This document shows, piece by piece, positions 1 to 7,458 of a DNA stretch of 26,624 nt. Source of the DNA: Prevotella sp. UBA4268 (GTDB taxonomy: Bacteria; Bacteroidota; Bacteroidia; Bacteroidales; Bacteroidaceae). The notes beneath the pieces are model-generated. The model was not told the DNA's origin. It saw only the letters and a program-made list of their open reading frames with translations, and ran no database searches. The translations under genes were made by a program, and so were the position numbers. The stretch lies in NCBI GenBank assembly GCA_002395135.1, contig DGWC01000029.1, forward strand, positions 1-26,624, written 5' to 3'. Position 1 is the first letter of the stretch. Every line of letters begins with the position of its first letter.

Positions 1-988
1 TCTCCTTGGGGTCGTTGCGCAGGAACTCGGCGTTTTTCCTGTCTTCCGCAGCATCGCCAGTGCGTCGCGTCGTACCGGCAATCGGGTCTATGTAGGCTCT
101 ATACACAGGTTTTCCGGCATGTCCACCCTGCTCTTCCCTGACAATACGGCAGTGGGTCTCGGGCGAAGAGCCGAATATGCGGAACCCTCCGAAGTCGAAA
201 TAAAACAGATAAGGCGACGGATTAATGCTCCGCAGCGCGCGGTATAGTTTGAAATCATCCCCTTCGTAGCGCTGAACAAAGCGGCGCGAAAGCACAATCT
301 GGAACACATCGCCACGCTTGCAGTGCTGAATGCCCTTGCGAATGTTTTGTTTGTGCTGCTCGTCGGTGAGCGATGAGAAGGTTTCACCTACAGGATGGAA
401 GCCATACGTATGCACACTGGACTTGTTCATTGCCTTCAAAATGGCATCCATACGGCTGTTTCCGTCACGCTGTCCCTCCTCGTCGGGGTGGCAAAGAGTG
501 ACAATTCTTATCTTACTGTTGAAATGATCGAACACGATAATGGTGCGATAGAGAATATAATACATATCCGGCGCATCGTTCTTCTCCATCGTCTCGTCCT
601 TCACGGGGATGTTCTCGAAATACCTTACGGCATTAAACGAGGTGTAGCCATACAGGCCACAATGGTCGGCATCGCTTCCGTTCACCTCAAAACGTGCGAG
701 GAAGTCATTGATGGCATGGTCGCTGCGATACGATGCGTCCACTTTGTGCCTGCTGACGCTACCGTCGGGGAATGTGGAAATGCTTTCCCCATGGCTAATG
801 GCTACGCTTGCCATCGGATCAACGCCGATAAACGAGCGGCTGTTGTTGGATTCGTGATAGTCGGAACTCTCCATCAGCGCACTCTGCGGATAGAGATCGC
901 GCAACTGCATATAAACACCTACGGGCGTATGCAGGTCACCGAGCAGCGACACGCTACAGGTGGTATAGTTGAAAATCGTCTCTTTCAT
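1..988 (-). CDS. trpE: Anthranilate synthase component I (partial, C-terminus beyond left edge)
   Basis: Converts chorismate to anthranilate, the first committed step of tryptophan synthesis, using ammonia supplied by the TrpG glutaminase. The reading frame starts at ATG 988-986 and stays open to the left edge, giving about 329 residues of a protein usually near 460-500. Visible family features are an L-M-E-S-S motif at residues 38-42, in the place of the LLES feedback (Trp-binding) motif, and a chorismate-binding-domain stretch ending in D-P-I-A-G-T and N-D-P-K-E near the edge. The start codon overlaps the trpB stop (ATGA at 988-985), so translation is probably coupled. Catalytic residues of the C-terminal part lie outside the window. 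trpG is not seen and may follow beyond the edge (inference). Confidence 0.95.
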   Translation of the reverse strand, partial: MKETIFNYTTCSVSLLGDLHTPVGVYMQLRDLYPQSALMESSDYHESNNSRSFIGVDPMASVAISHGESISTFPDGSVSRHKVDASYRSDHAINDFLARFEVNGSDADHCGLYGYTSFNAVRYFENIPVKDETMEKNDAPDMYYILYRTIIVFDHFNSKIRIVTLCHPDEEGQRDGNSRMDAILKAMNKSSVHTYGFHPVGETFSSLTDEQHKQNIRKGIQHCKRGDVFQIVLSRRFVQRYEGDDFKLYRALRSINPSPYLFYFDFGGFRIFGSSPETHCRIVREEQGGHAGKPVYRAYIDPIAGTTRRTGDAAEDRKNAEFLRNDPKE

Positions 989-2178
989 TCGGGTTTGTTG
1001 TTTAGATAGGTCTCAATATCCTTGTCGCCACGGCCGCTGACGGTCAACACCACCACGTCATTAGGCTCAAAACTCAACTTGCCAAGTGCGGCAACGGCAT
1101 GCGCGCTCTCTATGGCGGGGATGATTCCCTCCATTCTGGTAAGTTCATATCCCGCACGAATAGCTTCGTCATCATTGATGGCGAGCACGCGGCTGCGGCC
1201 TTTCACGGCCATATTGCAATGCATGGGTCCCACACCAGGATAGTCGAGACCGGCAGAAATGCTGAATGCCTCTTCTATCTGACCGTCTTCGTTCTGCATG
1301 ACCAGCATCTTTGAGCCGTGCAGAATGCCCACCGTGCCGCGGTGGATAGTAGCCGCCGTGAAACTGGAATCCACACCCTGGCCTCCGGCTTCGGCCAATA
1401 CAATCTTCACACGCTCATCATCCAGGTAATGATATATCGTTCCGGCAGCATTACTGCCACCTCCTATGCATGCCAACAGATAGTCGGGATAGTCGCGGCC
1501 CTCCTTTTCCTGCAACTGCCATTTGATTTCTTCAGAGATAACACTTTGCATCCTGGCCACAATATCCGGGTAAGGATGCGGTCCCATGGTAGAGCCTACG
1601 ATGTAAAAAGTATCTGACGGATGGCAGCACCAGTCACGAATGGCCTCTGAACATGCATCGCTGAGCGTCATATTGCCCGTGCGCACAGGATGAACAGTGG
1701 CTCCCAGCATCTTCATACGCTCCACGTTGGTGTGCTGGCGCTCCACATCGGTGGCTCCCATGAACACTTCGCACTGCATATTCATCAGTGCACACACTGT
1801 GGCAGTAGCCACTCCGTGCTGTCCGGCACCGGTTTCGGCGATGATGCGCGTCTTTCCCATCTTCTTGGCCATCAGTATCTGGCCGATGGTATTGTTGATT
1901 TTGTGAGCGCCGGTGTGGTTCAGGTCTTCACGTTTCAGATATAAGCGGCACCCATATCGCTCGCTCATCCTCCGGGCATAATATAATGGAGAGGGCCGCC
2001 CCACATAATCGCGGAGCAAATGATGGTATTCGCGTTTGAATTCCTCGCTTTCGATGATGGGGAGATAGGCCTGACGCAAGTCCTCCACACATTTATATAA
2101 TATTTCAGGCACATAGGCGCCACCGAATTCGCCGTAATACCCGTCTTTGTCAACCAGAAAACGTTCTTTCATACACAT
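985..2178 (-). CDS. trpB: Tryptophan synthase beta subunit
   Basis: PLP-dependent subunit that joins indole and serine to make tryptophan; partner of TrpA encoded in the same operon. The product is 397 residues, the usual family length. The N-terminal G-Y-Y-G-E-F-G-G-A-Y block and the H-T-G-A-H-K-I-N-N motif are plain, with the PLP lysine at K93, followed by the E-T-G-A-G-Q-H-G-V-A-T loop. The reading frame opens with M-C-M-K-E-R; by comparison with the family the second ATG at 2172 may be the real start. It lies 72 nt after the thioesterase stop and overlaps the trpE start by 4 nt. In most trp operons trpB is next to trpA; here a thioesterase gene separates them. Confidence 0.97.
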   Translation of the reverse strand: MCMKERFLVDKDGYYGEFGGAYVPEILYKCVEDLRQAYLPIIESEEFKREYHHLLRDYVGRPSPLYYARRMSERYGCRLYLKREDLNHTGAHKINNTIGQILMAKKMGKTRIIAETGAGQHGVATATVCALMNMQCEVFMGATDVERQHTNVERMKMLGATVHPVRTGNMTLSDACSEAIRDWCCHPSDTFYIVGSTMGPHPYPDIVARMQSVISEEIKWQLQEKEGRDYPDYLLACIGGGSNAAGTIYHYLDDERVKIVLAEAGGQGVDSSFTAATIHRGTVGILHGSKMLVMQNEDGQIEEAFSISAGLDYPGVGPMHCNMAVKGRSRVLAINDDEAIRAGYELTRMEGIIPAIESAHAVAALGKLSFEPNDVVVLTVSGRGDKDIETYLNNKPE

Positions 2179-2250
2179 AAATTTAATTTCGAATTAATAC
2201 TCAGCAGTTAATGATAACAAGCGAAACTGTCAAGAAAACACGACATTCTC

Positions 2251-2664
2251 TCATTGCAAACCGTCAAGATTCATCGGTTTCTCCTTGCGATAGGCAATGC
2301 CTGTCATTGAGCAAATGAGATCGCCATGCTGGTTTCTCACCTTGATTTCGCAAAAGGGAATCTTGTGATGGTTCAGTGTTTCAACGGCTTCGGCTATGAG
2401 TTTGTCACCTTCAAAGGCACTGTGCAGGAAGGTGATGGTATTCTCCAGCCCGAAAGTCAGTTTGCCGCGGCTGTTGGAAATAGCAGCAAAGACAAGGTCG
2501 GCCAGTGTGAACAACGCCCCACCCTGACACACGCCACCGGCATTGAGATGCGCTTTGGTAACCGTCATCTCACCTCGGGCATAGCCTTCTCTGATTTCCG
2601 TGATGCATGCACCACTGTTTTTGGCAAACACATCGCCATTGTTCAAGAATTCTTTGAGTGTCAT
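2251..2664 (-). CDS. PaaI-type hotdog-fold thioesterase
   Basis: A 137-residue single-domain hotdog protein of the PaaI/4-hydroxybenzoyl-CoA thioesterase superfamily, expected to hydrolyse acyl- or aryl-CoA thioesters in the cytoplasm as a tetramer. The signature lies at residues 40-60: L-N-A-G-G-V-C-Q-G-G-A-L-F-T-L-A-D, with the usual catalytic acid at D56. The histidine normally before the GG pair is Q47 here. The gene begins 2 nt after the trpA stop and precedes trpB by 72 nt, so it is clearly a member of the trp transcription unit. No tryptophan-pathway step needs a thioesterase, so its substrate is unknown; salvage or detoxification of an aromatic acyl-CoA is possible but is only inference. 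Confidence 0.88.
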   Translation of the reverse strand: MTLKEFLNNGDVFAKNSGACITEIREGYARGEMTVTKAHLNAGGVCQGGALFTLADLVFAAISNSRGKLTFGLENTITFLHSAFEGDKLIAEAVETLNHHKIPFCEIKVRNQHGDLICSMTGIAYRKEKPMNLDGLQ

Positions 2665-2666
2665 AA

Positions 2667-3461
2667 CTATTTACTTAAAGCATCATAAAGTTGATCCATA
2701 GCCACGTCTGCATTGCCGCCAGACTCGTTGAGCAAGGTGACAAACTTTGATCCGATAATGGCACCGGCAGCATTCTGCTGCGCACTTTCCAAGGTCTGGC
2801 GGTTGCTGATGCCGAAACCAATCATCCGCGGATTCCTTAGCCCCATGCCGTTGATATGTTTGAAATAAGCCTGCTTGCTATCGTCGAAACTCTTCTGAGC
2901 ACCTGTGGTACTGGCAGAACTGACCATATAGATGAATCCGTCAGTGTGGTCATCGATGAAACGGATGCGCTCCTCGCTCGTTTCTGGCGTTATCATCATG
3001 ATTACGCGCAGGTCGTACTTGTCGGCAATGGGCTTCACGTCGTTCAGATAATCAGTGAACGGCAGGTCGGGTATGATCATTCCCGACACACCACTTTCCA
3101 CGCAACTCTTGCAGAACGCTTCTATACCATAGTGCATAATCACGTTCAGATAGCCCATCATCACCAACGGGATGTGCACATCCTGCTTGATGGAACGCAA
3201 TTGAGCGAACAGTTTAGCGAGTGTCATGCCGTTTTTCAATGCCACGGTGCCTGCGCTCTGAATGACAGGTCCATCAGCAAGAGGGTCGCTGAAGGGGATT
3301 CCCACTTCAATCATGTCGATTCCGCGCCTTTCGAGCGTCTGAATGACATCGGCTGTGCCATCAAGCGTGGGACATCCGGCACAGAAATAGAGCGACAACA
3401 ACTTGCGCCCTGTTTCCTGCTGCTCAGCAAACAGTTGGTTAATCTTATTTTTAGTTTGCAT
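2667..3461 (-). CDS. trpA: Tryptophan synthase alpha subunit
   Basis: Cleaves indole-3-glycerol phosphate to indole and glyceraldehyde 3-phosphate; the indole is channelled to TrpB. The product is 264 residues, normal for the family. The diagnostic stretch M-I-E-V-G-I-P-F-S-D-P-L-A-D-G-P-V-I-Q is at residues 50-68 and carries both catalytic acids, E52 and D59. The phosphate-binding glycine motifs G-F-G-I-S and I-I-G-S-K occur in the C-terminal half. The gene sits 83 nt downstream of trpF, the widest gap inside the operon, and 2 nt upstream of the thioesterase gene. A 264-codon open frame on the opposite strand is a mirror artefact of its codon use. Confidence 0.97.
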   Translation of the reverse strand: MQTKNKINQLFAEQQETGRKLLSLYFCAGCPTLDGTADVIQTLERRGIDMIEVGIPFSDPLADGPVIQSAGTVALKNGMTLAKLFAQLRSIKQDVHIPLVMMGYLNVIMHYGIEAFCKSCVESGVSGMIIPDLPFTDYLNDVKPIADKYDLRVIMMITPETSEERIRFIDDHTDGFIYMVSSASTTGAQKSFDDSKQAYFKHINGMGLRNPRMIGFGISNRQTLESAQQNAAGAIIGSKFVTLLNESGGNADVAMDQLYDALSK

Positions 3462-3544
3462 AAATCTACTATTTATTTTTACATTTTCTGCACGCTTCTC
3501 TTTCGAAAAGCAGTGCGAATCCTCATGAAAGAGGAACTATATGC

Positions 3545-4243
3545 TCATGCCCTGACGGCACTGATAAAGGCCTTCAGTTGGTCTACATCCTTCACTGCGG
3601 GAGAAATCTCGAAGCAACTGTTTAAGTCTATGCCGGCAAACATAGGATGACGGAACGCCTTGACGCGCTCCACGTCGTCGGGACCTATGCCGCCACTGAG
3701 AAGGAACGGGATATGGCCGTCGTAGGATTGGAGAATGTTCCAGTCGAACTGCGCTCCGCTACCTCCAAAAGTGTCGCATTGGGTGTCAAAAAGGAACATA
3801 TCCACGCAATTCTCATAGTCGCGCCACTTCTGAACATCTTCTTCAGTGCGAACATTCAACGATTTGATGATCTTTAAATTACGATGAATGTCCGGATCGA
3901 TTGTGCGACGAAGATTGTCAATCATAACGGGCGACTCATCTCCATGTAGTTGCACATAGTCGAGACGGTAGTTATACACACGGGTTACGATGTTTTGCGG
4001 CATGTCATCCACGAACACGCCAACCCTGCTCGGTGCATAACGTGGAGCGGTTCCTGTGTTTGCCGCCTTGATTTGCTGCAACCTGTCTTGCGAATAGTCA
4101 GGTATGATACCGGCACGCGATGAAATCATCTGCACATATCTACTGCTCTCGGGATAGAAAATAAATCCAATCATGTCCACATCCAGTGATGCAACGGCGC
4201 GAATATTATCGGGTTCGCGCAAACCACACACCTTTATAATCAT
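3545..4243 (-). CDS. trpF: Phosphoribosylanthranilate isomerase
   Basis: Performs the Amadori rearrangement of phosphoribosylanthranilate to CdRP in tryptophan synthesis. The product is a TIM barrel of 232 residues, somewhat longer than the usual 200-210; the extra length lies mostly around residues 45-72 and 112-125. Motifs in order are K-V-C-G at 4-7 (catalytic Cys6), V-G-V-F, Q-L-H-G, F-D-T near residue 152, the F-G-G-S-G-A-Q-F-D-W block, L-S-G-G-I-G and G-I-D-L-N-S. It follows trpC after 14 nt. An imperfect hairpin can be drawn in the 83-nt gap to trpA, but it lacks a T-run and is not a convincing terminator. Confidence 0.95.
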   Translation of the reverse strand: MIIKVCGLREPDNIRAVASLDVDMIGFIFYPESSRYVQMISSRAGIIPDYSQDRLQQIKAANTGTAPRYAPSRVGVFVDDMPQNIVTRVYNYRLDYVQLHGDESPVMIDNLRRTIDPDIHRNLKIIKSLNVRTEEDVQKWRDYENCVDMFLFDTQCDTFGGSGAQFDWNILQSYDGHIPFLLSGGIGPDDVERVKAFRHPMFAGIDLNSCFEISPAVKDVDQLKAFISAVRA

Positions 4244-4257
4244 ATTATCATAAATTT

Positions 4258-5055
4258 TTACAATAGACTTGATATAAATTCGCCCAGCGAACCACCCGGA
4301 TCGGCTGCTTTCATGAAGTTCTCACCAATGAGGAACCCATTGAAGCCCGCAGCGCGCAACCGGTTTACCGTTTCTGGCGATGAGATTCCGCTTTCGCTCA
4401 CCTTGCACACATCACGCGGCAAACAATCTGACAGACGGAAGGAATTAGCCACATCTGTGACGAAAGTGCCGAGGTTGCGATTGTTAATGCCGCACATGTC
4501 TGGCTCCAGTTCTACATATTCCAGTTCTTCCTCGCCGTGCATCTCCAATAACACCTCCATGCCAATGTCGTGAGCCACCTCGATGAGGTGCTTGCATTCA
4601 TGTTTTTGCAGGTCGGCAGCAATGAGTAAGACGGCCGATGCGCCACAAAGGCGCGCCTGAAATACCTGGTATTCATCAATGATGAAATTCTTGTAGAGCA
4701 CCGGCAGCGTGACTCCGCTTTTCCTGGCCGACACCACATAACGGTCGCTTCCACCGAAAAAGTGCTCATCGGTGAGGATGCTCAGCGCTGCAGCACCGTG
4801 CTGCTGGTAAGAAAGAGGTATCTTCGCAGCATCACCATCCTGCTTGATCCATCCCTTTGAGGGCGATTTCCGCTTGAACTCAGCAATGATTCCGCTTGAC
4901 GACTGCATCAGAGCCTGACGCATGGACGGCACTTGACTGCCTTCCTGCAGCAGTTCTTCTACCCTCACTTGGAGGGTTTTCTGCGGCATCACCTCTTTCA
5001 GTCGCACCACTTCCTCACGTTTCCATGCAACTATTTCTTCTAAAACGTCTTTCAT
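4258..5055 (-). CDS. trpC: Indole-3-glycerol-phosphate synthase
   Basis: Ring-closing decarboxylation of CdRP to indole-3-glycerol phosphate. The product is a monofunctional enzyme of 265 residues, not fused to TrpF. The active-site signature A-E-F-K-R-K-S-P-S-K-G is at residues 58-68 with the phosphate and catalytic Lys region, followed by S-I-L-T-D-E-H-F-F-G-G-S, V-L-Y-K-N-F-I-I-D, I-N-N-R-N-L, V-S-E-S-G-I and F-L-I-G-E-N-F-M, all in family order. It lies 54 nt downstream of trpD and 14 nt upstream of trpF. Confidence 0.97.
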   Translation of the reverse strand: MKDVLEEIVAWKREEVVRLKEVMPQKTLQVRVEELLQEGSQVPSMRQALMQSSSGIIAEFKRKSPSKGWIKQDGDAAKIPLSYQQHGAAALSILTDEHFFGGSDRYVVSARKSGVTLPVLYKNFIIDEYQVFQARLCGASAVLLIAADLQKHECKHLIEVAHDIGMEVLLEMHGEEELEYVELEPDMCGINNRNLGTFVTDVANSFRLSDCLPRDVCKVSESGISSPETVNRLRAAGFNGFLIGENFMKAADPGGSLGEFISSLL

Positions 5056-5109
5056 ACCTAATTTATTTTGTTTTCAGACGAAAAAAACAACTATGCACAA
5101 GTAACAGAA

Positions 5110-6114
5110 TCAACTGTTCAACTCCACGAATTTGCGGAATGTTCGCAGCGCGCTTCCACTGTCGATGCTCTCACGCGCAATCTCCACACATTCTTCAATG
5201 CTCTTCATTCCCTTCTCCAACACCTGAATTCCAAAGGCTGCATTGGCAAGCACAATGTTTTTCTGGGCAGGCAGACAGCGGTTTTCGAGCACGCTGTCGA
5301 AGATGGCCGCAGCCTCATCCTCGGTGGCACCAGCGACTAATTCCTCGGGCTTGGCAATATCGAAGCCCAAATCCGAGGGTTTGAAAATGCGCTCGTAACT
5401 GTTGGTTGTCACTTTGAAATCGCCCGTTAAAGAAATCTCGTCGTATCCGTCAATGCTGTTCACGATACCATAGTCGATGCCAATCTTCTGATAAACATTA
5501 TTATAAAGGCGCATCTGGTCGAGATTGGCCACACCCAACAACTGGCATTGCGGCTGAGAAGGATTCACAATCGGGCCGAGAAGATTGAAACAGGTGGGGA
5601 ACTGAAGCGCCTTGCGGATGGGACCTACAAACTTCATTGCCTTGGCAAACAACTGCGCATGCAGATAAACGATGCCGCATTCATTAATACTGCGGTTCAG
5701 TTTGTCAATGTCGTCGGTAAACTTGATACCGTGATGGGCTATCACATTAGAGGCCCCACTGGTGGAAGTGGCCGCATAGTTGCCATGTTTTGCCACCTTG
5801 TAGCCAGCACCTGCAATCACGAAACAACTGGTTGTGGAGATATTGAAGGTGTTTTTGCGGTCGCCGCCCGTACCTACCACGTCGATATAGCGGTCGCAAT
5901 CCAATGCCGCATGTACCCCCGTCTCAAGGATTCCATCGCGAAAACCCAGCAGTTCGTCCACTGTGATGCCTCGCATCTGTAAGGCCGTGAGCAAAGCAGT
6001 GATCTGTTCGTTAGGAAATTCACTTCTGGTAATGCCCACCAAGATGCTTTTTGTTTCTTCACGCGATAGTTCCTCGTGATTCAACATTCTGTTAAGGATT
6101 TCTTTCATTTCCAT
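5110..6114 (-). CDS. trpD: Anthranilate phosphoribosyltransferase
   Basis: Transfers the phosphoribosyl group from PRPP to anthranilate. The product is 334 residues, standard for a monofunctional TrpD with no fused TrpG domain. The glycine-rich PRPP loop G-T-G-G-D is at 81-85, followed by T-F-N-I-S-T, and K-H-G-N is at 109-112. The frame starts M-E-M-K-E-I, so ATG 6108 is an alternative start. This is the first structural gene of the operon, about 65 nt after the attenuator hairpin. That is unusual, since Bacteroides-type trp operons usually begin with trpB and trpE. Confidence 0.97.
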   Translation of the reverse strand: MEMKEILNRMLNHEELSREETKSILVGITRSEFPNEQITALLTALQMRGITVDELLGFRDGILETGVHAALDCDRYIDVVGTGGDRKNTFNISTTSCFVIAGAGYKVAKHGNYAATSTSGASNVIAHHGIKFTDDIDKLNRSINECGIVYLHAQLFAKAMKFVGPIRKALQFPTCFNLLGPIVNPSQPQCQLLGVANLDQMRLYNNVYQKIGIDYGIVNSIDGYDEISLTGDFKVTTNSYERIFKPSDLGFDIAKPEELVAGATEDEAAAIFDSVLENRCLPAQKNIVLANAAFGIQVLEKGMKSIEECVEIARESIDSGSALRTFRKFVELNS

Positions 6115-6179
6115 CTTTCAAAGCGTTTTTTTATGAGTTCTACTTTTTTATTTGTACTTTAAAAAACATAACATTCATC

Positions 6180-6218
6180 AAAGAAAAGAGGCCTGTCGCA
6201 AGAACGGCAGGCCTCTTT
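6180..6218 (-). terminator. Intrinsic terminator (attenuator) in the trp leader
   Basis: Read on the minus strand, AAAGAGGCCTG and CAGGCCTCTTT form an 11-bp GC-rich stem (6208-6218 with 6185-6195) around a 12-nt loop, followed by TTTTCTTTG. It stands between the leader peptide and trpD, so it cannot be the end of a gene on that strand. The natural reading is a premature terminator for the trp operon. The plus-strand reading of the hairpin has a poorer T-run and no gene to end. Confidence 0.85.
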
Positions 6219-6262
6219 GTGCTATTTTATAATTATATCCACACGGCAACGTTGCTCACGAC
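6195..6262 (-). promoter_or_regulatory. Candidate trp antiterminator pairing
   Basis: The segment GTCGTGAGCAACG (6262-6250), which contains the leader stop codon, is complementary to CGTTCTTGCGAC (6206-6195), which is the terminator loop plus the first base of its 3' arm. They can form 12 base pairs with one bulged C and two wobble pairs. Such a helix is hard to combine with a closed terminator stem, so the two structures should compete. The same segment can also pair upstream with the region just after the Trp codons (CTCA with TGAG, GGC with GCC), giving the classical 1:2, 2:3, 3:4 logic. Pairing was found by eye; energies were not computed. Confidence 0.6.
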
Positions 6263-6303
6263 TTGTTAAATCTTGAGTAGCGCCACCACCATGCTGTGAA
6301 CAT
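6256..6303 (-). CDS. trpL: trp operon leader peptide (MFTAWWWRYSRFNKS)
   Basis: A 15-codon frame between the trp promoter and the attenuator encodes MFTAWWWRYSRFNKS with three consecutive TGG codons at 6291-6283. Trp is a rare codon, so three in tandem immediately before a terminator is the hallmark of ribosome-mediated attenuation. An in-frame upstream ATG at 6315 would give the 19-residue MTVNMFTAWWWRYSRFNKS; both starts lie downstream of the predicted transcription start near 6340. The stop codon UGA falls inside the antiterminator segment, as expected if a ribosome finishing the peptide masks that segment and lets the terminator form. Confidence 0.85.
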   Translation of the reverse strand: MFTAWWWRYSRFNKS

Positions 6304-6344
6304 ATTTACTGTCATAATCGTAACATTTTTCTGATTTTCGGTTG

Positions 6345-6375
6345 CAAATATACACATTTTCCACAATTTGACAAA
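6345..6375 (-). promoter_or_regulatory. Bacteroidota-type promoter of the trp operon
   Basis: On the minus strand TTTG (6375-6372), a 19-nt spacer and TATATTTG (6352-6345) match the Bacteroidota primary sigma consensus TTTG-N19-21-TAnnTTTG exactly. Transcription should start near 6340, giving a leader of about 225 nt before trpD that contains the leader peptide and attenuator. Confidence 0.8.
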
Positions 6376-6637
6376 CTTTTCTTTCACTTTTTTTCTTTTT
6401 TTCCATCAGAATCATCAACATGAAGACATTACACATTATTATATATAGAACGCTTGGACGCTCTATACAAGAAATGATGAGCATGGAATTCGTGAAAGCA
6501 AAAAGGCTACGGTAAGAATCTGAGCATCAGCAGAAAGTGTATGTCAGAAAAGAAAAAGTTGAATAAAATACGGCCATGCACGTAATAAATCGCCAACTGC
6601 TGCGTTAATAGAATAGAACGTTAATAAAAGAGTGCCT
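6376..6637. other. Intergenic region between trp promoter and the rpe operon
   Basis: Divergent intergenic DNA, A/T rich next to the trp promoter. An imperfect inverted repeat of about 24 nt is visible near 6444-6467 (TATAGA ... TCTATA). I could not find a convincing TAnnTTTG box for the plus-strand rpe operon here; a weak candidate is TTG near 6560 followed 21 nt later by TAATAAAT. Confidence 0.4.
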
Positions 6638-6763
6638 ATGCAGTATTTTACACAAGAAGAACCCGGGCCTTCTGAAAAGACCCTGAACCTCATCCGACAG
6701 ATTGCTTACAGTTGCCGTTCCGTCAAGATGAACGGTAAGTATGAATTGTATAGTCTGAATTAA
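6638..6763 (+). CDS. Small protein of 41 residues upstream of rpe
   Basis: ATG 6638 opens a 42-codon frame ending at TAA 6761-6763, only 3 nt before the rpe start, so the two are almost certainly cotranscribed. The peptide starts MQYFTQEEPGPSEKT and continues with an amphipathic stretch N-L-I-R-Q-I-A-Y, then a basic V-K-M-N-G-K segment ending in Y-S-L-N. Composition looks like a real soluble small protein rather than random translation; no signal peptide or membrane segment. I do not recognise a function. My impression that similar short proteins occur in other Bacteroidota is from memory and unverified. Confidence 0.6.
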   Translation: MQYFTQEEPGPSEKTLNLIRQIAYSCRSVKMNGKYELYSLN

Positions 6764-6766
6764 AAC

Positions 6767-7417
6767 ATGGCAACAATTGTATCTCCATCCTTGCTCGCAG
6801 CCAACTTCCTGAACCTGCACGACGACATTGAAATGATAAACAACAGCGAAGCCGACTGGCTTCACATGGACATCATGGACGGTGTGTTTGTGCCGAACAT
6901 ATCCTTCGGGTTCCCCGTTTTGGAGGCTGTAAGCAAGATTTGCAGGAAACCGCTCGACGTGCATTTCATGATTGTGAAACCGGAAAGGTATATCCAGCAG
7001 ACGGCAAAGACAGGTGCCATGATGATGAACGTGCACTATGAGGCATGCACACACCTGCACCGCACGGTACAAGAGATTCACGATGCGGGCATGAAAGCCG
7101 GCGTTACGCTCAACCCGTCTACCCCCGTCTGCATGCTGGAAGACATCATTCAGGATGTAGACATGGTTTTGCTAATGAGCGTGAATCCTGGATTTGGCGG
7201 ACAGAAATTCATTGAAAACACCATCAGCAAGGTGAAACGGCTGAAATCCATGATTGTTCAGAGCGGCAGCCATGCACTTATAGAAGTTGACGGAGGCGTA
7301 CAAGCAGAAACAGCACCACGGCTTGTGGAGGCTGGCGTGGATGTGCTGGTGAGTGGCAGTTACGTGTTCAAGGCGAAAGATCCGTACCAAACCATTCGCG
7401 AACTCAAACAATTGTAG
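6767..7417 (+). CDS. rpe: Ribulose-phosphate 3-epimerase
   Basis: Interconverts D-ribulose 5-phosphate and D-xylulose 5-phosphate in the non-oxidative pentose phosphate pathway; metal-dependent cytoplasmic TIM barrel. The 216-residue product is full length. It shows the N-terminal S-P-S-L-L-A-A-N-F, the metal and catalytic H33-M-D35-I-M-D-G block, L-D-V-H-F-M-I, the M-S-V-N-P-G-F-G-G-Q phosphate loop, and V-D-G-G-V with the second catalytic Asp, then V-S-G-S-Y-V-F. It is preceded by the 41-codon gene and followed by a short hairpin and the convergent sigma factor gene. Confidence 0.96.
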   Translation: MATIVSPSLLAANFLNLHDDIEMINNSEADWLHMDIMDGVFVPNISFGFPVLEAVSKICRKPLDVHFMIVKPERYIQQTAKTGAMMMNVHYEACTHLHRTVQEIHDAGMKAGVTLNPSTPVCMLEDIIQDVDMVLLMSVNPGFGGQKFIENTISKVKRLKSMIVQSGSHALIEVDGGVQAETAPRLVEAGVDVLVSGSYVFKAKDPYQTIRELKQL

Positions 7418-7425
7418 GGCAAATC

Positions 7426-7458
7426 AGCAGGTGCGGCAATGCGTCGCCCTGCTCTTTC
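7426..7458 (+). terminator. Probable terminator after rpe
   Basis: AGCAGG (7426-7431) pairs with CCTGCT (7448-7453), with weaker inner pairing, followed by the pyrimidine tail CTTTCC. It occupies almost all of the 41-nt gap between the convergent rpe and sigma factor genes. The T-run is poor, so efficiency is uncertain. Confidence 0.45.

Noticed and set aside
395..1009. A 204-codon plus-strand frame at the left end
   Set aside because: It is antisense to trpE and crosses the trpB-trpE junction; trpE reads cleanly on the other strand.
2856..3650. A 264-codon open frame on the plus strand opposite trpA
   Set aside because: It mirrors trpA almost codon for codon, has no family resemblance and no promoter; its openness follows from trpA codon usage.
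6266..6484. A 72-codon minus-strand frame upstream of trpD
   Set aside because: It spans the trp promoter and runs in a different frame over the leader peptide, so most of it would not be in the transcript.
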